The notes beneath the pieces are model-generated. The model was given only the letters and a program-made list of their open reading frames with translations. It was not told the DNA's origin and searched no databases. Positions 17,038 to 25,311 of a stretch of 43,823 nt of DNA are shown piece after piece. The stretch is from contig JAHYJC010000038.1 in NCBI GenBank assembly GCA_019429275.1, forward strand, positions 1 through 43,823. Direction: 5' to 3'. Made by a program: the position numbers and the translations under genes. How positions within the stretch are numbered: the stretch's first letter is position 1; each line of letters starts with the position of its first letter. The DNA comes from Lentimicrobium sp. GTDB taxonomy: Bacteria > Bacteroidota > Bacteroidia > Bacteroidales > Lentimicrobiaceae.

Positions 17038-17796
17038 ATGCTGCATTATGGTTTAATCGGAAAAAACCTGGGTCATTCATTCTCAAAGGAATTTTTCACT
17101 GAAAAATTTCTCAGGGAAGGCATTCAGGCTGATTATGAACTTTTTGAAATTTCTTCAGTCTCTGACTTTTCGGATCTGATTCAAAACCAGCCACTTTCAG
17201 GTCTTAATGTTACCATTCCTTATAAACAAACCATCATATCGCTCCTTGATTTACTTTCAGATGAAGTTGAGGCCATAGGAGCTGTCAACACCATATGTAT
17301 TCACCGCATTGAAGACCTCATTATCACCGAAGGCTTCAATACCGATGCACCTGCACTTGAAATGGAACTCCGTAATTTTATTTCCGGTTTTAAAGGTAAA
17401 GCATTGATTCTGGGGACAGGAGGCGCTTCTTTGGCCGCTGCATTTGTACTCGAAAAACTGGGTATTGAATTCATGCAGGTGAGCCGGTTTCCTAAAAATA
17501 TCAAGCAAATCAGTTACACTGACCTGAATGATGAAATCATCAGCAGTCACCAACTTATTATCAATGCCACACCTGTTGGTATGTTTCCGGTTGCTGATGA
17601 AATGCCTCTCATTCCCTGGAATAAAGTAGGTAAAAATCATTTTTTGTTTGATATGGTTTATAATCCGTTGATGACGCGTTTTTTACAAACCGGAAAAGAT
17701 AAAGGAGCTCAGGTTAAGAATGGCCTTGGTATGTTACATATTCAGGCAGAAATGGCCTGGAATATATGGCAGGAATGTTTAAGGCGTGTTTCGTGA
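17038..17796 (+). CDS. aroE: Shikimate dehydrogenase (NADP+)
   Basis: The protein has 252 residues, slightly shorter than E. coli AroE (272). Substrate-site motifs are YGLIGKNLGHSFSKEFF and LSGLNVTIPYKQTI, with catalytic Lys63; GFNTDAPA gives the partner Asp103. The nucleotide-binding loop is ALILGTGGASLAAA, and the C-terminus contains NATPVGMFP, DMVYNPLMTRFL and NGLGMLHIQAEMAW. It reduces 3-dehydroshikimate to shikimate in chorismate synthesis. The start codon follows the DUF368 stop by 7 bp, so it probably depends on the same transcript. Confidence 0.95.
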   Translation: MLHYGLIGKNLGHSFSKEFFTEKFLREGIQADYELFEISSVSDFSDLIQNQPLSGLNVTIPYKQTIISLLDLLSDEVEAIGAVNTICIHRIEDLIITEGFNTDAPALEMELRNFISGFKGKALILGTGGASLAAAFVLEKLGIEFMQVSRFPKNIKQISYTDLNDEIISSHQLIINATPVGMFPVADEMPLIPWNKVGKNHFLFDMVYNPLMTRFLQTGKDKGAQVKNGLGMLHIQAEMAWNIWQECLRRVS

Positions 17797-17944
17797 AAAT
17801 GAAATCACTTTACCTTTAAAAAACCTTTCTTTACGGCAATCATTTTATTTTTTTCTTTCAGCATTCATAACTACTTCTGATTATTAAGTATTTTTGAATA
17901 TTATAAGGATAAGAACGAAGTTATTTTTATAAAAACTCTGGCCT

Positions 17945-18484
17945 ATGCGATTTAATCCCGAACCCAAAATCACTGATCTGCCTCCTGGAGGCAGGCTCAG
18001 ACTTAATTTTGAGAACCATGGTAAAATAATGATTTTCATTGGAAAAGAAGGATTTACCGGCAAGGCAGTTTTTGGGCTTTCAATTATTATCTTCTGGTTG
18101 CTTCTGATTATTGCCTGGGCTTTTATGCTGTTTCAGTATGGCTTTGCCTGGAGTCTTATAGCCATTCCATTTCTGGGACTTGGGGCTTATACCCTGATTA
18201 CAATGATTGAGAAAATGAATTCTCATCAGTCTGTTAAAATTGATGAAAACAAGGTTTTGATTCAAAAAATTCAATCTAAAAAAACTTCCTATGTTGAGTT
18301 GCCTCTTTCTTCAATAACTTCGGTTTCGCTGGTTGAAGGTACTTATCAAACATTGGCAGGAATCAGCCGTAAGGGGATTTTTCCTGCTTTTATAAGTCAG
18401 GGTAAAGCTTTTGGTATTGGGGAACTATGCTCTAATGATGAGAAACAGTTTCTGGATAAATTCCTGAAATCAATTCTGGAATAA
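17945..18484 (+). CDS. Two-helix membrane protein of unknown function
   Basis: The protein has 179 residues. Residues 1-40 are soluble, two adjacent hydrophobic helices follow (about 42-64 and 68-88), and a cytoplasmic C-terminal half of about 90 residues has alternating strands (SVKIDENKVLIQKIQSKK, YVELPLSSITSVSLVEG). Two helices followed by a beta-rich domain resembles bacterial PH-like membrane proteins, but I cannot assign a family. The next gene starts 17 bp downstream on the same strand, so the two are probably co-expressed. This gene begins 148 bp after aroE. Confidence 0.55.
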   Translation: MRFNPEPKITDLPPGGRLRLNFENHGKIMIFIGKEGFTGKAVFGLSIIIFWLLLIIAWAFMLFQYGFAWSLIAIPFLGLGAYTLITMIEKMNSHQSVKIDENKVLIQKIQSKKTSYVELPLSSITSVSLVEGTYQTLAGISRKGIFPAFISQGKAFGIGELCSNDEKQFLDKFLKSILE

Positions 18485-18501
18485 CAAATAATTCACATTA
18501 A

Positions 18502-19434
18502 ATGAAAAATCAAATTAAATCGATTGATCATGAATCAATCAGAAATATACTTCTAAAGCATGATAACAGGGTAATTTTTGAGAAAACGAATGTTGTGCCT
18601 GATGAATCTGTTCTTCGCAAAGAGTTGGAAGATAGTCTCACCATTCACCAGGTTGCCGAGAAATCGGTACTTGGCCTGGATATTTATCAGTATAGCTCCT
18701 ATGGTGAATTTGAACAGATGCTTATTCCATTTCTTTTCAAAACAATGCTTAGCTCAACCATAGATTTGTGTCTTGATAATCATCCTTTCATATTTCAGAA
18801 TTATACCCGTGAAAAGATCGAGAAGAACTTTATCAGCACAGGTGACGGAGGCTTTCTTATTTTTGACACTCCTTTACATTCGCTTCTTTTTGCCAGCAAT
18901 TATGCGGTTGTTTTAAGAATTTATAACGCTTTCCATTTCTTTCCGCGACTACGGAAAATCATTGGCGGTATAAGTACGCGTTATGTAATCACTTATGATA
19001 AAATCTATCAGTACGATGATAATTATTTTGGCCGCGCCATAATCAACAATGCCAGAATTTTATCGAGGGATAATCTGAACCGCTGCCTTATTGATGAGCA
19101 TGTTCACCGTTGGTTCACTGTGAATATTGATGGCATAGAAAACCTGCAGGTAATTACGATTGATGATGTGGCCAATATACAGGATTTCAGCAAATACAAT
19201 CCATTGCCACTGGCAACTTTAAGCGATAAAGTATTTGGCAGGGAATCGAGCAGGAGGGAAGGAATCATCAATTCTGATATTCTGAAAATAGGAAAGATAA
19301 AAGCCAAGGAAACAGATATCAATATCTATAACCTTCACCTTCAGGTTAGTCTTAGCCTTGTAAATAACGACGATGATTCTCAAAAGAAAATAGTGACAGT
19401 GAGTTTGGGAAATTTGAATACAACGGGTATTTAA
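18502..19434 (+). CDS. Divergent class III nucleotide-cyclase-like protein
   Basis: This 310-residue soluble protein is not annotated by any obvious enzyme motif, but residues about 55-205 follow the class III cyclase plan. LGLDIYQYSSYGEF puts an Asp (60) where the first metal ligand belongs. FISTGDGGFLIFDTP puts a second Asp (115) in a GDG loop. GGISTRYVITYD is followed by NYFGRAIINNARILSRDNLN and RCLIDEH, similar to the G-x-x-x-N-x-A-x-R helix and the closing I-x-(V/I)-(S/D) strand of cyclases. Arg185 is kept relative to Gly177, but the transition-state Asn position is Ile181, with Asn at 182-183. It may be a degenerate cyclase or a nucleotide-sensing homologue. The C-terminal 100 residues are unassigned. 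Confidence 0.5.
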   Translation: MKNQIKSIDHESIRNILLKHDNRVIFEKTNVVPDESVLRKELEDSLTIHQVAEKSVLGLDIYQYSSYGEFEQMLIPFLFKTMLSSTIDLCLDNHPFIFQNYTREKIEKNFISTGDGGFLIFDTPLHSLLFASNYAVVLRIYNAFHFFPRLRKIIGGISTRYVITYDKIYQYDDNYFGRAIINNARILSRDNLNRCLIDEHVHRWFTVNIDGIENLQVITIDDVANIQDFSKYNPLPLATLSDKVFGRESSRREGIINSDILKIGKIKAKETDINIYNLHLQVSLSLVNNDDDSQKKIVTVSLGNLNTTGI

Positions 19435-19494
19435 ACAGGATTTTTCTTACTGTTGTTGTTTAGTTTGTTGAGTTAGTCATTCAATAATCGAAAT

Positions 19495-21012
19495 ATGTGC
19501 GCATTAAAAATTCTACCGGCCGAAAAAATAAGGGAAGCCGATGCCTTTACAATAGCCAAAGAACCTATAAGTTCGCTTGATTTGATGGAGAGAGCTGCAG
19601 GGTTATGCTTTCAATGGATCAAAGGCAGGCTGATTGATTCAAAAACGATAAAAGTAATTTGCGGATCAGGTAACAATGGAGGCGATGGCCTGGTAATTTC
19701 AAGGTTGTTGCATCAGGCGGGCGCAAATGTTGAAGTTTTTGTCATCAGATACAGCGCGGATGAAAGTGAAGATTTCAGGGCTAACTTCGATCGTTTGGCC
19801 GAAATGCCGGGCCTGATTATTACTGACATATACGAGCAGGATCCAGAAATTGAAATTACTGAAGATGATGTTGTGATTGATGCACTTTTTGGCACCGGAC
19901 TCAGCCGGCCGCTCTTGGGCCTTGCGGCTGAGATTGTCGGACAAATCAATCAAAGTGGAGCTCCTGTTATTTCCATTGATATGCCAAGCGGCCTTTTTGC
20001 TGACTCCTCTGCTCATTCAAAAAATGCAGCCATTGTTAAAGCCGATTACACCCTGAGTTTCCAGTTTCCAAAAATGGCATTTTTTGCTCCTGAAAATGAG
20101 ATATATGTGGGAGAATGGATTCTGATAGATATAGGTCTGCATTCGGGTTTTATCGAATCTGTGGAATGTGAAACATTCCTTATCGAAAAAGATGATTGTG
20201 TGAGTTTGCATCGGAAACGATACAGGTTTGCTCATAAGGGAAATTTTGGCCATGCCTTGCTGATTGCCGGTCAAACAGGAAGTCTGGGAGCGGCCATTAT
20301 GGCTTCATTGGCATGTTTGCGTTCCGGGGTTGGATTACTTACAACACATGTACCCGGAAATGGTTTTTTGATAATGCAGGGTGTTGTGCCTGAAGCAATG
20401 GTCAGCATTGATTCTGCCGATGATTTTTTCAGCTCTTTGCCGGTACTTGATTCTTACAATGCCATCGGAGTCGGGCCCGGAATTGGTATGGCTTCCGAAA
20501 CACAGAATGCATTAAAACTGCTGATTCAACAAACGCGTGTTCCTTTGGTGCTTGATGCAGATGCTATCAATATACTGGCTGAAAATAAAACATGGCTGGC
20601 TTTTCTGCCCGCAGGAAGCATCCTTACTCCTCATTTGAAAGAATTTGAGCGGCTGAGCGGGCCGGTTGGTAATCATTTCGACAGGATAGAAATGTTGAAA
20701 TCTTTCGCTGTACGCTATAAATTATTTGTAATTCTCAAAGGTGCTTTTTCGGCTCTTGCAACACCCGAAGGGCAATTATTTTTTAATCCAACAGGAAATC
20801 CGGGTATGGCAACTGCAGGAAGTGGCGACGTTCTTACCGGTGTAATACTTGGACTATTGGCTTCAGGCTATCCGGCCCGCGATGCCTGTATTTTGGGAAT
20901 GTGGCTGCATGGTAAGGCCGGCGACCTGGCAGCAAAAAAACATAGTCCCGAAGCCATGATTGCCCGCGATATTATTGATAATCTTGGTAAAGCTTTTAAA
21001 AAGTTATCCTGA
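19495..21012 (+). CDS. nnr: Bifunctional NAD(P)H-hydrate epimerase / ADP-dependent dehydratase
   Basis: The protein has 505 residues and two fused domains. Residues 1 to about 215 form the YjeF-N epimerase domain, with CGSGNNGGDGLVISRLLH (residues 56-73), DALFGTGLSRPL and ISIDMPSGLFADSS. Residues about 225-505 form the carbohydrate-kinase-like dehydratase, with GHALLIAGQTGSLGAAIMAS, VGPGIGM, VLDADAIN, LTPHLKEFERL and NPTGNPGMATAGSGDVLTG. Together they repair hydrated NADH and NADPH (NAD(P)HX). The fusion order is the usual one in bacteria. The stop TGA at 21010-21012 directly abuts the stop of the opposing parE gene. Confidence 0.95.
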   Translation: MCALKILPAEKIREADAFTIAKEPISSLDLMERAAGLCFQWIKGRLIDSKTIKVICGSGNNGGDGLVISRLLHQAGANVEVFVIRYSADESEDFRANFDRLAEMPGLIITDIYEQDPEIEITEDDVVIDALFGTGLSRPLLGLAAEIVGQINQSGAPVISIDMPSGLFADSSAHSKNAAIVKADYTLSFQFPKMAFFAPENEIYVGEWILIDIGLHSGFIESVECETFLIEKDDCVSLHRKRYRFAHKGNFGHALLIAGQTGSLGAAIMASLACLRSGVGLLTTHVPGNGFLIMQGVVPEAMVSIDSADDFFSSLPVLDSYNAIGVGPGIGMASETQNALKLLIQQTRVPLVLDADAINILAENKTWLAFLPAGSILTPHLKEFERLSGPVGNHFDRIEMLKSFAVRYKLFVILKGAFSALATPEGQLFFNPTGNPGMATAGSGDVLTGVILGLLASGYPARDACILGMWLHGKAGDLAAKKHSPEAMIARDIIDNLGKAFKKLS

Positions 21013-22893
21013 TCAGTTAATTGTATCTGCAACCAGATCTTCTTCCAATCTGAGATTATCAACAATAAATTGCTGGCGGTCGGGAGTGTTGCGACCCATA
21101 TAGAAACTTAAGAGTTCAGGAATTTCAACAGATTTTTTCAGAATTACAGGATCCAGTCGCATTGAAGCACCTATAAAATGTTTGAATTCATCGGGCGAAA
21201 TTTCCCCTAGCCCTTTAAACCTTGTTATTTCAGGATTAGGATTGAGTTCAGAAATGGCATCAATCCTTTCTTCATCAGTGTAACAGTAAATCGTTTTCTT
21301 TTTATTTCTGACCCTGAAAAGAGGTGTTTGCAAAATATACAGATGGCCTGATTTAACCACATCGGGATAAAACTGAAGGAAGAATGTCATTAAAAGCAAC
21401 CTGATATGCATCCCGTCAACATCGGCATCTGTTGCTATAACAATATAATTGTAGCGAAGATTTTCAACACCTTCTTCAATATTCAGAGCCGATTGCAAAA
21501 GGTTAAATTCATCGTTTTCATACACCACTCTTTTTGAAAGGCCGTAACTGTTTAGCGGCTTTCCTTTAAGGCTGAAAACAGCCTGAATATTTACATCGCG
21601 CGATTTGGTAATCGATCCGCTGGCCGAGTCACCCTCAGTTATAAACAGTGTAGTATCAAGGCGCCGGGCATCATTGCTGTTGTAATGGATCCGGCAATCA
21701 CGGAGTTTTTTATTGTGCAGGCTAACTTTCTTGACACTTTCTTTAGCCAGCTTCTTAATATTGGCATACTCTTTTCTTTCTTTCTCACTCTGAAGAATTT
21801 TACGCAATAAGGCTTCGGCAGCCTCACTGTTCATATGCAGATAATTGTCGAGCTGCTTTTTCAGGATGTCTCCAATATAATTCCTGATGCTTTGGCCACC
21901 CGGTTCCATCAACTGTGATCCTAGTTTTGTTTTGGTCTGTGATTCAAAAACCGGTTCAGAAACTTTAATACTGATGGCTGCAATAAGCGATTGTTTTATA
22001 TCACCCGGATCAAAATCTTTTCTGTAAAAATCCCGGATGGTTTTTACAAGCGCTTCGCGGAAAGAGGACTGGTGACTGCCACCCTGAGTAGTGTGTTGCC
22101 CGTTTACAAAGGAATAATATTCTTCACCATATTGCCTGGCACTGTGTGTAAATGCACATTCAAAATCCTCATCCTTAATCTGAATAATGGGATACATTAC
22201 CGGATTGCCATTGTTTTTGCGTTGCAACAAATCAAGCAAACCATTTTTTGCCTGCATTTTCTGGCTATTGAACCAGATAGTAAGTCCATTATTGAGGAAC
22301 ACATAGTTCCAGAGCATCTCTTCTATGTATTCGGCAATGAAATGATAGTGACCGAAAATTTCCTCATCGGGTACAAAGCTTATCAGGGTTCCGCTGCGAA
22401 GAATGCATGGTTCTTCGGGGTGGTCTTTCTCGATAACACCCTTTGAAAAATCGACGATTTTGGTTTTACCTTCACGGATGCTCTGCGCTGTAAATTGGCT
22501 CGAAAGTGCATTTACAGCCTTTGATCCTACCCCATTTAATCCAACTGCCTTTTTAAAAACCTTGGAATCGTATTTTGCTCCCGTATTTATTTTCGAAACG
22601 CAGTCAATTACCTTACCCAGAGGAATTCCCCTGCCATAATCCCTGATGGTAACATGCTGATCTTTTATATTGACTTCGATGGTTCTGCCATTACCCATAA
22701 CAAACTCATCAATTGAGTTATCGATAATCTCTTTGATTAGCACATAAATGCCATCATCCTGAGATGAACCATCGCCAAGCTTGCCGATATACATGCCCGG
22801 TCTTAGCCTGATGTGTTCTTTCCAGTCAAGGGTAATTACAGTGTCATCCGAGTATTGTCCGGGGTTACTAAAAGTGTAATCTGATTCTTCCAT
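21013..22893 (-). CDS. parE: DNA topoisomerase IV subunit B (GyrB/ParE-type)
   Basis: The protein has 626 residues. The GHKL ATPase domain shows [35 protein letters not shown] and [14 protein letters not shown]. The transducer includes [20 protein letters not shown]. The TOPRIM region contains [21 protein letters not shown] and [14 protein letters not shown], and the protein ends with [13 protein letters not shown] and the C-terminal [12 protein letters not shown] motif. The size and lack of a GyrB-type insertion indicate ParE. It decatenates daughter chromosomes together with ParC. A parC gene normally follows parE in many Bacteroidota, but here the next gene downstream is on the other strand, so the partner must lie elsewhere. 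Confidence 0.9.
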   Translation of the reverse strand: MEESDYTFSNPGQYSDDTVITLDWKEHIRLRPGMYIGKLGDGSSQDDGIYVLIKEIIDNSIDEFVMGNGRTIEVNIKDQHVTIRDYGRGIPLGKVIDCVSKINTGAKYDSKVFKKAVGLNGVGSKAVNALSSQFTAQSIREGKTKIVDFSKGVIEKDHPEEPCILRSGTLISFVPDEEIFGHYHFIAEYIEEMLWNYVFLNNGLTIWFNSQKMQAKNGLLDLLQRKNNGNPVMYPIIQIKDEDFECAFTHSARQYGEEYYSFVNGQHTTQGGSHQSSFREALVKTIRDFYRKDFDPGDIKQSLIAAISIKVSEPVFESQTKTKLGSQLMEPGGQSIRNYIGDILKKQLDNYLHMNSEAAEALLRKILQSEKERKEYANIKKLAKESVKKVSLHNKKLRDCRIHYNSNDARRLDTTLFITEGDSASGSITKSRDVNIQAVFSLKGKPLNSYGLSKRVVYENDEFNLLQSALNIEEGVENLRYNYIVIATDADVDGMHIRLLLMTFFLQFYPDVVKSGHLYILQTPLFRVRNKKKTIYCYTDEERIDAISELNPNPEITRFKGLGEISPDEFKHFIGASMRLDPVILKKSVEIPELLSFYMGRNTPDRQQFIVDNLRLEEDLVADTIN

Positions 22894-22900
22894 AGGGGTG

Positions 22901-22908
22901 CAAAGATA
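22901..22908 (-). promoter_or_regulatory. -7 box very close to the parE start
   Basis: The minus strand reads TATCTTTG, matching TAnnTTTG, with only 7 bases between it and the parE ATG at 22893. No later in-frame ATG precedes RPGMYIG, so the message may have a very short leader. The upstream 150 bp hold a hairpin (around 22950-22980, CTTGT/ACAAG with GTTGAAA/TTTCAAC) and a duplicated TGTTGAAATCTT. Confidence 0.5.
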
Positions 22909-23044
22909 TCGTAAACGCTGGAAATTATTGTCGTTTGTTGAAATCTTAAGGCTTGTGTTGAAATCTTTTCAACAAGCGGTTGGGTGTATTCTTCAAATAA
23001 GCATTTTGAATTTGAGGATATTGTATTCTTTTGCAGGAGATAAC

Positions 23045-23926
23045 TTATAAAGGTTTCAATATCCAGGCATCAGGAAATTCAGTTTTTATTTTTTCAAGAG
23101 CTTTTTGGGCTTCTGCTTCTGAAACATAGTCTGAAACAGATATTCTGAAATTATTTCCTGAAGGTATAATCCTTGCATTTTTATATCCATGTGATCTCAT
23201 GCGTGCAACTTCCTGATTGGCTTTTTCTATAGTATTCAGGCTCCCTGTTATAATGTGGTAAGTTGTCTGAACGGCCTGGCCAGTCTGTAAAATAGCCTGA
23301 CTTTCTGCAGGTTTTTGATTCAGCCTTATCGAATCTGAGCCACAGGTGTAATATTCTGTAAGTGGATCATCCCCTTCGCCAAACCACACGGTGCCATAAT
23401 CACCGTAGAAACCAATTCCAATCGCTTTCCACGGTTTGGCCCATTTTCCTGAGTTTAACATGTAATCGCGTGTTATTGATATGTTTTTCCATAATTCAAA
23501 AGCATCTGCCGCTCTTGCAGGTTCGCCGCCATCATAAACAATTTCCCATGCTTTTGCCTTGTATGTAGTAAGTTCTTTTGGTTTTTCATTCATGCAAATG
23601 AGCCGGTTATCATCTCTCGAATAACAGCATGATTTCCAAATGCCTTTTGTTGACCAGCTGTGTGGATTGCATCCGCCGAAATCAGGACGGTTGAATGATA
23701 AATCCATGGCATGGATGCGGGCCACATAAGAAAGTGATTTGCTGAAAGAAACAGGAGTAAGGCCATTAATGCGGCGAAGTTCTGATATAAGTTCATATAA
23801 TTCTTTCTCTTCAGGATTTGCACATTGCTCCGAAACAGCATATAAGGTAAATCCCTGTGCCTGAATATTTGCAAATAAGGCATTGATTAATGAAAGAAGC
23901 AATACTAAAACTATCTTTCCCGGCAT
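23045..23926 (-). CDS. Secreted CAP (SCP/PR-1) domain protein with C-terminal SPOR domain
   Basis: The protein has 293 residues and begins with a signal peptide (MPGKIVLVLLLSLINALFAN). Residues about 38-185 form a CAP domain: LYELISELRRINGLTPVSFS, a SYVARIHAMDLSF helix with the conserved His, GGCNPHSWS, and the late YGTVWFGEGDDP. Residues about 220-293 form a SPOR domain (TYHIITGSLNTIEKANQEV, YKNARIIPSGNNFRISVSDY), which binds septal peptidoglycan stripped of stem peptides. The pairing suggests a periplasmic protein acting at or near the cell wall. The CAP part carries several Cys pairs. It lies 151 bp upstream of parE. Confidence 0.85.
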   Translation of the reverse strand: MPGKIVLVLLLSLINALFANIQAQGFTLYAVSEQCANPEEKELYELISELRRINGLTPVSFSKSLSYVARIHAMDLSFNRPDFGGCNPHSWSTKGIWKSCCYSRDDNRLICMNEKPKELTTYKAKAWEIVYDGGEPARAADAFELWKNISITRDYMLNSGKWAKPWKAIGIGFYGDYGTVWFGEGDDPLTEYYTCGSDSIRLNQKPAESQAILQTGQAVQTTYHIITGSLNTIEKANQEVARMRSHGYKNARIIPSGNNFRISVSDYVSEAEAQKALEKIKTEFPDAWILKPL

Positions 23927-24027
23927 TCGGTTTTTCTATTTTGATGTAAAAATAGTAAAAAAGTGAGAATTTTGCGCAGACTGATTGATTTAGAAAGATG
24001 AGAAAATGGTAATATATGATAAAATAA

Positions 24028-25290
24028 CTACATTAATCTGAGTTCTTTGATCAGATTACCGAGTTTAATAAAATCATCAAATGTTGGAATAAACCTGCTG
24101 AATGGTGTTGAGGTTAATTTTTTAAAGACAATATACTGATACATCATGCTTGCTGTGTAAGCAGCAGATGAGGTAATGCCGGCTCCGGTAATGCCAAGTA
24201 TTGGTATCAATGTAAATCCCAGTATGAGTGTAAAAGCCAGTCCTATGCCCGAAGAAATGGTGTTGTGCCAGGGCTTGCCGCTTCCTGAAAAATAATGGCT
24301 GAACATCAGGGAAATGGCAACCGCCAGAATTCCGGCTGAGATGCTCAGAATTACTTCTCCAACATTTCTGAAATCATTTCTGAAAATAAATGCAAAAAAA
24401 TCAGCCGGAAGAAGCAGTAAAACAGCAATCATCATCAATGTGAAAACCAGGGTAAATTTGATAAAATCGATGGTAATTTTGATGTTATATGCTTTATCCG
24501 TTGAATTTGAAATTTTCGAGTACTGAACCAGTGCTATACTTTTCGAAATGATCCATACGCTTTCTGAAATTTGAACCCCAATGGAAAAAATTCCAAGCGT
24601 TGCCCTGTCAAAAAACTTCTCAATGATATAATAACTCAGTCGGTAATTGAAAAGCTGAAGAATACCGGCAACCTGCACATAACTGCCAAACCTGAAGGTT
24701 TCGCGAATAATGGCAGGATTAAACAGCCTGGCTCTGGAGAAATATTTTAGAATGCCTGAAAAACTTAAAAGAAAAGCGAAGCCGAATGATAAGTACAGTG
24801 CATTAATATACAATTTTACGCCCAGGTTTTCAGAAAAATAAAACATAATTAACAGCGAAAAAAGCAGGATGGCAACCTGGGCAATGGCTGCAAAATTATA
24901 CTGAGCAATTTTTTCTTTACCCAATTGTATGTTTTGGTTGATTGCAAACAGGCCTTGCAATAATGAAACAAAAAAAAGATCGGAATTAAATTCGGCAGGA
25001 GATAATTTAAACCTGATCAATATAAAACTTCCAATGGCAGAAACAAAAAGTGTCCAGGCCCAGGCCGTGAAAATAAGCTGAACAATGGGATAACGGGCAA
25101 CCATATAAACCAAAACACTACCTCCAGCCAATGCAGAGAACAATTGTAATATGCTGATACCTAATATAAAAAGTGAAATAGTTCCCATGCCTTCTGCCCC
25201 CAAAGCCCTTGCAGCCACAGTAACAATCCCCAGATTAAGCAACGCTATCATCAGTCGGGCTGCGGTGGTTGATAGAATTTTTGAAAACAT
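24028..25290 (-). CDS. Polysaccharide flippase (MATE/PST-like, Wzx type)
   Basis: The protein has 420 residues and about 12 hydrophobic helices. It starts MFSKILSTTAARLMIALLNL, then VTVAARALGAEGMGTISLFI, the usual first two helices of oligosaccharide flippases (RALG-x-E-x-x-G). It ends with a short basic tail (IKLGNLIKELRLM). Such proteins move lipid-linked glycans to the periplasmic face. It is the last gene of the minus-strand glycan cluster, 21 bp after the formyltransferase-fusion gene and probably translated from the same message. It is somewhat shorter than most Wzx proteins of about 450-480 residues. Confidence 0.85.
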   Translation of the reverse strand: MFSKILSTTAARLMIALLNLGIVTVAARALGAEGMGTISLFILGISILQLFSALAGGSVLVYMVARYPIVQLIFTAWAWTLFVSAIGSFILIRFKLSPAEFNSDLFFVSLLQGLFAINQNIQLGKEKIAQYNFAAIAQVAILLFSLLIMFYFSENLGVKLYINALYLSFGFAFLLSFSGILKYFSRARLFNPAIIRETFRFGSYVQVAGILQLFNYRLSYYIIEKFFDRATLGIFSIGVQISESVWIISKSIALVQYSKISNSTDKAYNIKITIDFIKFTLVFTLMMIAVLLLLPADFFAFIFRNDFRNVGEVILSISAGILAVAISLMFSHYFSGSGKPWHNTISSGIGLAFTLILGFTLIPILGITGAGITSSAAYTASMMYQYIVFKKLTSTPFSRFIPTFDDFIKLGNLIKELRLM

Positions 25291-25311
25291 AGTTACGGGT
25301 TATTGCAGTAT

